From Anisus vortex (lineage: Eukaryota > Mollusca > Gastropoda > Planorbidae): a DNA stretch of 64,000 nucleotides. The stretch lies in NCBI GenBank assembly GCA_949126835.1, contig OX421506.1, positions 27,417,441-27,481,440 on the forward strand. Reading direction: 5' to 3'. Shown in pieces: positions 1 to 9,966 of the stretch. Numbering within the stretch: the first letter of the stretch is position 1; the number at the start of each line of letters is the position of its first letter. Made by a program: the position numbers and the translations under genes. The notes beneath the pieces were generated by a model. That model was not told the origin of the DNA, ran no database searches, and saw nothing but the letters and a program-made list of their open reading frames with translations.

Positions 1-177
1 GTTAGTTGCCAGCGCATATACAATACAACAAGAAACCTATTCCTATTATTAAATAGTACTGTTTTTTTTACTTTCCAGTCTGTGTTTTGTTGCCTCAAGG
101 AGCAAAACATTGAGATGATCTTCTATACTCAATTATTCTATTTTCCCTTTGCTTTCATTGCCCACATTCGCCTCCAG

Positions 178-398
178 GCCAAGCCCAGCAGCCGACTTCC
201 AGCCTCGAGTCCTTCCGGAAAGTGTGCTACTTCACCAACTGGTCGTGTGACCTGCTGGTCAGGGAGGCCCACTTCTGCCTGCGCCACGTGGACGTCAGCC
301 TGTGCACTCACATCGTGTACGCCTTCGCCGGAATCAACGTGACGTCACTGTCGCTGTCCCCGACCCGGGTGGACGATGAGAGCAGAGGGGATGTCAAG
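178..398 (+). CDS. Chitinase exon a (N-terminal barrel strands)
   Basis: Acceptor at 176-177 after a pyrimidine-rich tract, donor AAG|GT at 399. Encodes the start of the mature enzyme, with VCYFTNW and [12 protein letters not shown], typical of GH18 strands 1 and 2. The 11 codons before VCYF are Gln/Ser-rich and unlike a signal peptide, so an upstream exon is needed. The exon is GC-rich relative to the surrounding introns. Confidence 0.88.
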
Positions 399-3300
399 GT
401 CAATTAATTTTATATTGTTATTGTTGTTGATTATTATAATACTAGTAGTTATGCCCGTCAAAATCACGGAGAAACGAATGACTATAAAGTGTTTTGTTAA
501 AACATTGAAAAAAAAATATTACAATTAAAACTGTGGTGAGAACGCTTATTTCGGTACTTAGTAAAAAACAAAACACAAATACATTTAAAACATTAATAAA
601 AATGCAAGACTAGACTCGGACCACGGATGATCGTAGGACGCTATAATCTTCTTTAAAGAAGGAGCGTCTGTAATGTATAAGATAAGATAAGATACCAAAC
701 TATAAACAAGTAAAAAAAAAAAAAATGGTAGAGAATGTTTCGCAGTACATAAAAACCCAGTTCCCTAAAAAAAAAAAAAATTTGAAAGCAAGGGAAAACT
801 TCTGAAGGACCAAACAACAAAGCATATAAATGGCGATCCGGTATATAACTTTTATTCATTAGTAAAACGTTATTAAAAAAAAACTTAACCAATTAAGCAA
901 TATAGACTCAGTTGATAAATACAAATTTATTTTGGAGAGCGATTCCAATTTATACATTTAACTTTTGTCCCGATTCGGTAAACGGCCTTGATGTGTATAA
1001 GACCTAGAGAACTAACATAGGATATATATATAGCCTATAAACAAATAAACTACGCGGTAATTATAAATATTGATTTACATATATAGACTTTATAGCTATC
1101 ACGACGAGCAAAGAATTATTTTGAACATCAAGTATATCAACTTTGAAAGACATTTGTGAATTTGATGATATTTTTGTATGCTTGTCGATTTATACAATTT
1201 AAAAATAGAAAACGTTTAAGTGAAGCCGGCTGGTCCAGCGGTTAGATCACCGGTCTGTCAACCAAAAACCCAACTGACAGGTCGCGGGTTCTATCCCTGC
1301 CACCGACGGATCCCTGTCGCCCTGCAGGAGTTTTGGGCCTAGTGGACGTAATAATCTTCTATCTAGAAGGAACGTCTGTAAACTTATAAGATAAGTCCTT
1401 TCTTCAGAGCTTATGCCCTAGACTCTAGACAAACTCCTCTAGATTATCTTATCTCTGTGGATATGTCAGTGAGACATGATACACAAGGCTCGTCCGAAAT
1501 TTTCCTTAGACACATAGGCCTATATATCTATTATACTTGAACTCCCAAGCTGTACCAAATCCATATCTATATCACAGCCCGAGACTGCCCTTTAGTCGTT
1601 TGATTGTCTTCAATGATTTTTTTAAAAACTTTTTTTCAGGGTCGTTATGTTTTGTTTAACGAGCTAAAGAAAAACAACAAGCAGTTAAAAACTCTTCTGA
1701 GCGTCGGAGGATCCTATCAAACGGAAATGTTCGTGCAGGTGGCATCGTCGGCAACAGCCCGGAGCCAGTTTGCCTACAACAGCGCCCACTACGTCAGAAA
1801 GTGGGGGTTCGACGGCCTCGATCTGGATTGGGAATACCCGCTGGAGAATCACAAAGAGGCTATGACTTCCCTGATTCAGGTACGGTACTGTCCAACTATT
1901 ACAAAGCCGCTGTCAATTACAGGATTTCCCTGTTTCGGGCCTTTACTCTTGTGATGCTACGTTTTATAATGATTAGAACAAACAATAATAAACTGATGTT
2001 AAATTGTATACTCCGTAGAAAGTTACATTTTATATAGGTCTAGCTTACTGTTGTAAAACTAGTACATACCCAGCAAGCACACCATGTCGTATCGACGGGG
2101 AAACAACGTGGAAACCACGAATTCTCGTGGTTGCCACGTTGATTCCGCGTCGATAAGACTTGATGTGCCCGCTGGGTAATTACTGTGCGTTGACAATCAA
2201 AGAGCCGGCACTGACTTGAGATGGAGATGGTCGGTTTACCTTGAAGAGAAATGATGATGGCTTGTTGTTAAAAGTATAATTATAACTTTATTATTCAATA
2301 GTTTATTTATTTTGTTTTGTTTTATTCTGCACTTCATCTCCTGCAGGACTTGAGATTGTCTTTCCTTGAAGAGGCAGAATTGTCCGGAAATCCAGAACTC
2401 TTGCTGTCCATAGCGGCGCCCGCCAGCGACGAAAAAGTTATGGCGGGATTCGAGGTCAACTTAATCAGCCAGTGAGTGTACATGGGCAGAAAACTTCTAG
2501 CTTTGGGGAAATTTAAAAAATGCACGATATTTAGCATCAAGTGGCTGTTTTGTTTTTCTTTTCAAAAAGCCATTGTGGGGGCACAATCGTTCTTGCCACA
2601 CCGGACGTTTTAGGTTTGAATCCAGGTAAAAGTTGAACGATTGTTTGTCAGCTGGATCTGAAGGTCCACAAGCACACTGAACATGGATTCACAAGCTCTT
2701 TGGGGAAAGATTGAATAGACTGAAAAGAGCGACTTTACATTTAGCTATGTGAGCGCACATTGCAAACTTGTGTGTTAGTGTATAGTTCTAGGTTTATATG
2801 CGTTGTAAGTACTAATTTTTTTCTTTTTCTACTAACCAAACTACATAACAGTATATTATTTTGTTTAGTTGTTATGTGTTGTTATAGATGATAATGGTAG
2901 GTTTAGGGGACAATAATGTATGTCTGAGATTGATTAGCTTGGGGGCATCTCAGTAGGATGTGGTTTTCTGTAACATGTGGGTGTAGGAAATGACTACAAG
3001 TTGATGGGTGTGTTGTTTTTATTCTGTTTAGATGTAAATTGTGTGCTATATAACCTTTTTCTTAACCGGAATATTAGACATTGTTCTTCGCGATGAGGGA
3101 AACTTTGTGTTGTCTTGCTGGTTGAGTGGGGTTTTTGTATCTTAGTATTACTTAAAGTTGGCAAGACTGATAGTGTAAGCTTAAGCTACTCATTATTTAG
3201 CTGGCTATATTAATTGTTCGCGATTGTTTATATGATGATGATAGGCCAATATTATTTTGTTTCCCTGTTTTCTTTTTAGGCAACTTGATATGATTAACCT

Positions 3301-4477
3301 TATGGCTTATGATTTCTACGGCGCATGGGGGCGAATAACAGGATTCAACAGCCCCTTGTACCCAAGGGCGTCAGATACGAGAATTTCACATAAACACTGT
3401 GTTGTGAGTAATATCACCTAAGGCTTACATATGAGTCTTTACTCAATCGGATGAATTAGTCTATCTAGTTCTTATTTTATTATCTAATCCAGGGGTCGGC
3501 AACCTAACGCAAGCATAACGATTTACAGTGGCACGCGAAAGACCTCCTAGAACAGCGGTTCCCAAACTGTGGGGCGCGACCCCCTTGGGGGTCGAATGAC
3601 AATTTCGCGGGGGTCGCCAAAGACCTTCGGAAAACGTATGTTTTTGATGGTCTTAGGAGTCGAAACACAAATTATCTCCGTCTCCAAGCAAGTCCACCTA
3701 CATGCAGATACATCCGCATACTACGTGTAGGTTACTTGGCATAATGACATCAATACAGGTGATTGTGACAAGGTCGGCACCATAATGCACGCATGCGGAC
3801 CAGTAACACCGTGTGTAGAGAGTTGTATTAAAAAGCCTCTTCTCTGTTAAAAAGCCTCTTCTCTGTTAAAATCAGCCATTGTGTTAAAAGCAGTAGTAGG
3901 CCTATTGGTGATAGATTTTGATCGGCCTGGATTTCAAAATTATTGGTGACCATAAGTAATCGGAGCTAACTTTATGATATATGGACAAATATTAGCAACA
4001 AAGACATTGCCACACCAGTTCAAAAGAAGTAATATAAAGCGTCATAAGTTGTGCCCTTTTGTAAAAACAAGATCTTTAAACAGTCGACTGTTTTCACAAT
4101 TGTGCAACGAGTATGATGCTCCGAACAATGCTAGACTAGCTAATTCACACTTGTGAGATGATTGTCGAGAGAAATTAAAACTTGTTTTTTTAGCTTCATG
4201 GTGAACTATTGTTTTTAAATATATTTTATATCAGAAATCAAGACTGCTCTTTGAAGCACTTTTCGGTGATAAAAGTGTACTGCAGACAATAACTTACTTG
4301 GTTTTCATCATTGTCATCTTGAATGAGTTAAATTTATCACTGCAAGGAGGAAAATATAACATGCCTTAATTTATCTAAAAAGATCCGATCATTCCAAACG
4401 AAATTTAGCTTTTGCATAAAAAAATTTGATGAAAATGAAATGTATATGCTGTCTACTTCAGGCCTCACGAAGAGGGC

Positions 4478-4529
<52 letters not shown>

Positions 4530-7500
4530 TTATTGCGCTGCGCCGAGGCCCATAAGAATTTATCTTTGTAATATTATTTGTAAGATCAATGCTGAAGTTT
4601 AGGAAAAGTTACATTAATTTCAATTAAAAACTGTACTTGATTAAAGTTTGTGAATAGGCTTGTAAGGTTGTGAATGATATGATTACATTCTAATGGTAAA
4701 TCTTATGGCAGTTTCATAAAATGGTCCACAGACCTTTTAAAAGATTCATGATATCTATAAACGCATGTAATGCAAATAAATCATCTAGATTTGACTAGTG
4801 TTGAAAAGTGGGATCGAACCAGCACTTTTTTTTCTCATGCGGCTCCTGGTCTACTTTATCTGCTTTCTTTGAAACATTTGACAAAATTAAATGATTACGA
4901 TGATAAATTGTGTGAAATAACACTTTCACATGTTTGCAGCCGAAATCTCATGATACTTTCCAAATCTACCTGACACTACATATCTATGTACTTGTCAGAA
5001 GCCCATTCACATTTAAAGTTTAAGATATTCCTGAGAAAGCACAAAGTTCATTGAGCTTATTAACAACGATGCATAAAGAACTGATTTCTCTATAATGCCA
5101 GGTACAAAATTCTGAATCAAATCTTATAAGTTTACAGACGTTCCTTCTAGATAGAAGATTATTACGTCCTCTAGGCCCAAAACTCCTGTAGGGCGACAGG
5201 GATCCGTCGGTGGCAGAGATAGAACCCGCGACCTGTCCGTTGGTTTTTGGTTGACAGTCCGGTGAACTAACCGCTGGACTAAACTATTTTGACTGAGATT
5301 GCGTTGTGTAATTTTCTTCAATTTCCAACAAAATATCTTAGTAAACAGTCATGCTTTTTCACCTTGTTGGTTATGAAGTCTAAACACAGTAGACTTATTG
5401 TTGGAGGTGAACATCTTAGTTGTGCTCTTGCAAAGATTGTCCCAAGAATTTCTGAACCGATGAGAAATACGCAATGTCAACCATCACAATAGATGACGTT
5501 CGTGTTGTAATTAGAAATATAGGCCTAAGCTAAGACCTATACAGGTATCTTGCAATATTTAATTACATTTGTTTTTATGTCATTTTTTTAATTTAATTAT
5601 TAATCGCTATGATTTAATTAGGTTAAATTTGTAACATTAAAAAAAAGCTTACATCCTGCATATTAGATATTTACATTACAATTCATAACAGTCGAAAAAT
5701 GCAGTAATAAACTAGAAACGAAATTATTAATTTTTTTATTTTTTTTCGGGGGGGGGGGGGGGGGGAGGGGGGGTCGCCAAAGCATGATAAACTGTAAAAA
5801 GGGGTCGCGGCCTAAAAAAGTTTGGGAACCACTGTCCTAGAAGGTTTTTCGCAGTCGATACGACGTAGTTTGCCCGCTGGAATGCTAATTACATTCAAAA
5901 GAGTTTTTATGCTCATTCCTCTTAATTAATAATACCGTAATTATAACTATTTCTAAAACAAATTTGTTTTATTATTGGAATGAATATAAGAGGCTTATAT
6001 ACTTACTTACGCCTACAACCCCTCTCGGGGCATAGGCCACCAACAAGGGCTCTCCAGCCATCCCGGTCCCGAGCGAGTCTTTCCAACTGTCCCCAAGAAT
6101 GACCTGATCTCTTGACGTCGGCATCCAGGTCACGGCGCCAGCTGTTTCGGGGTCGGGCCCTCTTCCTCTTTAATTGGGGGTTCCACGATAGGGACTGTCT
6201 GGTGATGTTGGACACTACTGTACCCATGGGCCTCAAAGCGGCGTAGTGTGTAAACCGCCAGTAATTTCTTTGAAACACCGGCGGGCTAACGCATGGGGGA
6301 CAGCCCCCGCAGCATGTCCGAGATCCATTGCACTGCCGAGAGGCCACCGGGTCTCGGTGGGGAGGAAGCAATGGATGCTGCAACCCCGTCTCACGACCCA
6401 CCCGGTGCCTGGATGCCTGTGCCTATAGTACAGGATTTGTGCTACCGGGTGACAATGCAGATATACGGGAGAGCCACCACGATAATGATCCTTAGGGGAA
6501 CCGCAGTGAACGGTCGCTGGCCTGCGGAATCCTTCCCTTTTACATGGCACGCCACGCCTTCGGCGTGCCGTGGGGTGGCTGGATCCCGGACAGGGTTTTA
6601 AATAACCCACTTCTAAAGCGTTACGCCCCGGCTTAAGAGCTTCGGCTCGTCCGGGTTTTGAGACTTTTTACAAGGTGATGTTGGAAGCTGGTTTTCGGAG
6701 TGTGTGCCCCAACCATCTCCGTCTTTTATTAATTATTAATGTTTAAAAAACTCTTTAACTTAAATTGACTTTATTAATGCAGAAAATGTTTATTTACAAC
6801 GTAAATAATCTTTATAGATCCAATTATACATTGAAAAAAAGAGTATAATGCTGAATTTTTATAAATAAAAAATAATTAATACGTAACACTTTTTACTCTT
6901 TGGAGAACTTCATTCAAGGGAGATAATTAACACGTTTTCTTTGCGTTAACTTTTCTAATATATTTCTTTTTTGTTTCCTTATAACTTACAATTTATAACT
7001 TTAAAAGGACTAAAAAAATAAACAATACTTGAAAATTATATAAATATTATATGAAAAAATAATGTATATGTACATTTTAAAACATTACATTAACTACCCA
7101 GTCTGCATGGTTATTACTTATCTATACCACTTAACTTTAGTAGAAAAAACACCGTTGCATATGTTTCCTTTCGTTCTTGGTTTTGAGCTACGGCACTGAA
7201 TAAATTGTCTTATAAAAATAATAGAGTTTAACAGTTAGACTTTGACGATGTTAGCACGCTGAATGATTCGGAAATCCTAGTTTGGCACACTTTAAACAAA
7301 AGGCTGCCGACCTCTGATCAATTCTATCCTACCTACGTCACTTAAAAAAAGTATTTATTCTATCAATTTTATTCATTTAACCATCTATTCACCTATCTAT
7401 CCATCCATCAATCTCTCTATTGTTCATGTATCCAGTCTATGTATAGACCTATCTAAACAAACCATCACCTTTAGGGCTGTAAATTTCTTTCATTAAATCT

Positions 7501-9814
7501 AGAATTATTTAATTGTTTTAATTTACTGTAATAAAACAGTACATAACGTAATAAGGTGCCTGGTTATCAAAGTGAGCTAGCCTCACAAGTTTGACATCTG
7601 GGTTCGACCCATGATGCCGACAATAAGAAATAAAATAAAATCCACCGTCGACTTGGGGAGGAGATGGGCACCACCAAGTCTACACAAGCCCACAGAAAGG
7701 ACTAATGGATACGCAAGGACCATAACGGTTAAGGGGAAAAAAAAGACATTATATATACACAAACATATACATGCGTTTATGCTTGTGTGTGTTTAAAGAG
7801 AGTTAGGTGAAGAGAGATTATTATTATTTCATTAATCTTATTATCTTAAATTATTTATATTGTAAAACAGGAATGGTCAGTCAATTTATGGCTCCACCTA
7901 GGTGCCCCTGCCCACAAAATTAATCTTGGAATCGCCGCTTACGGCCAATCCTTCACTTTGGACACCAAGAAAGGGGAATCAACCCATTTAAACGTTACAA
8001 GCTCAGCTGAAAAGACTAACCTCCCTGCCACGAGCGCCGAAAACGCAACACTTGGGTCAACTTTTTGCAAAGACAAAATCTGTCCGAAGATCCACGCAGC
8101 TAACGGGACGCGAACTGACCAGAGGGAACCACTTCCGGTCTTTGGGGTCGGTGCCAAATCTATCGGACCTGGAAAACCGGGACGCTTACGTCATTTCAAC
8201 GGACAACTTTCTTATCCGGAGGTAAACAATTTATTTCTACCATTATCGTTTGGGAAAAATATAAGTATTTTATCAATGCAGATTTCTGAGCTATATAAAA
8301 CGTTATTTAAAATTTAAGTCGAAAATAAAATACTACTGTAAAAATGGTTAAAAGTTACTTTGAAAAAAAATTCCAACTTTCATTAATTTATGACACTTGA
8401 TTGATATGCAAAGCTTAACTAAAACTAGTTACCTTTCTTATTATATGGCATTTGAGAGTGTAACTGTGCTAGTCAGGAAAAATAAAATACATGTTAAGAC
8501 TAACTTTAACTATTTCTCTGTCTAATGCAAGTTAAGACTTATGGTAGCCAAATACAAGCTTAAGCATTGTTTGTACTGTAGAACCTTAGAAGGGAATTCG
8601 TATTCCCAATCGGACCGAATTGATCCATAGGGCTAGTGAAGCAGCGTTAAAAAGTTTCTGTAGCCGCATCATACTACGGGATTGGGTGGCTAGGGCAAGG
8701 CTTAGCCAGACTTTACTTCTCACCAAACTTAATATCAGGTATTCATCGGGTCTGGGTAGACTCAGGGACACCCTCCCAAAACCGTGACAACGAAATCCTA
8801 GCCATGATTCAAACCCTGGGCCTCATCGGTACGCCAGCCGAACACCAAACGGAAAGTAGGAAGTCATATCATAATAAGCTTATATTTAAATGTATTTATG
8901 TATCTGTCCACAGATATGCGAGAATTCTCTATTGAACAATGGGCGCATCTTCTGGGACGAAGAGCAGCAGGTTCCTTACGTCACTTATGACGACCAATGG
9001 ATCGGTTTCGATGACGTCAGGAGCGTAGCCGTCAAGGTGAGTATTCTTTTGAAAATTAAAAAAAACAACCACCGTTTATTTCAGATAGACATAATGTGCT
9101 GACACACCACGAACCGGGACGGTAGTAGATAAAAACTAATGTGAAAATGGCGGTCATTTTTGATATTCTAATGCTAAATTCCCGTTAACTTATACATAAG
9201 AACTTTTCAAACTAACAGTTTTTTTTTTGTTTTTTTTTAGGTATTACTTAAGAATGTTATTTGTGCAGCTTTTTCTCGTATTATAATCAAATAAAATTTC
9301 GTTTTGAGATAAAATTATTTATAAGTTAATAAAACTTTATTTTAGATATGTAAAAAATGTAACAGCTTGTGTATTGACGCATTATCAGTACGGAAGCTAA
9401 AAGTTTTCAAGGACAATCGGTTAGGTACTATTTATTCATCCGCTTAATATTTACTTATCCGTTGAACAGCTAAAGTGTTGAAAGTAGGTAGTGCATGCTT
9501 ATTTATTTTTTTTACAAAAAAAAACTAACAACAACAAAAAAAAAACACAACTCACTTGCCTCTACATTTACTTATGTCATTTTTTAGTAAATTTTGACTT
9601 AATTAATCGAATTTTTTTTTTTTAATGTTTGGATGAATGACATTGTTTCAATAACACATCTAAAACTACATAATATCTAAATTGGCCTGCTTCAGAACCA
9701 TTCCGTGGGATTAATTCACTTAATATTATTTCCGGAAAGTGTCAACATATAAATACAAATAGATAGAGAGATAGATAGTTAGTTGGATAGATAGATAGAT
9801 AGATAGATAGATAC

Positions 9815-9850
<36 letters not shown>

Positions 9851-9903
9851 TTAGATAGATAGTTAGATAGATAGATAGATAGATAGATAGTTAGATAGAT
9901 AGT

Positions 9904-9966
<63 letters not shown>

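Larger units (their letters stand above)
3974..5480 (+). pseudogene. hAT transposase relic
   Basis: Fragments in several frames. At about 4070-4200, [15 protein letters not shown] is followed after a frameshift by VR-stop-LSRE, where related transposases have a VRWLSRG motif. At 5316-5460 the C-terminal dimerisation region is readable ([30 protein letters not shown]). This resembles the transposase type that gave rise to ZBED5/SCAND3-like proteins. Stops, frameshifts and the inserted SINE show it is dead. Confidence 0.7.
3553..5834 (+). mobile_element. hAT transposon with perfect 8-bp target duplication
   Basis: TIRs CAGCGGTTCCCAAACT and, reversed, CAGTGGTTCCCAAACT. The 8-bp target duplication tcctagaa is exact at 3545-3552 and 5835-5842. 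It contains a broken transposase (next entries), a (TG)n tract at 4482-4527 and a reversed SINE at 5122-5284. It is inserted inside hAT copy A, so it is the younger of the two. Confidence 0.9.
3490..7316 (+). mobile_element. Non-autonomous hAT copy A (host for nested insertions)
   Basis: Terminal inverted repeats CAGGGGTCGGCAACC (left) and, reversed, CAGAGGTCGGCAGCC (right). The flanking 8-mers atctaatc and atcaattc match at 6 of 8 positions, as expected for an old hAT target duplication. Internal blocks at 5878-6000 and 6720-7316 resemble copies B (near 12.7-13.9 kb) and C (31110-53003). No transposase of its own is seen. It sits in the chitinase intron and contains a second hAT, a LINE and a SINE-like element. 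Confidence 0.75.

Noticed and set aside
1222..1320. Candidate functional tRNA gene
   Set aside because: The A- and B-box-like parts are followed by a LINE-type tail, the cloverleaf is incomplete and a second copy exists: a SINE.
6003..6610. Several overlapping open frames on both strands at 6.0-6.6 kb
   Set aside because: GC-rich repeat sequence lacks stops by chance; only the LINE C-terminal frame at 6003-6200 is recognisable.
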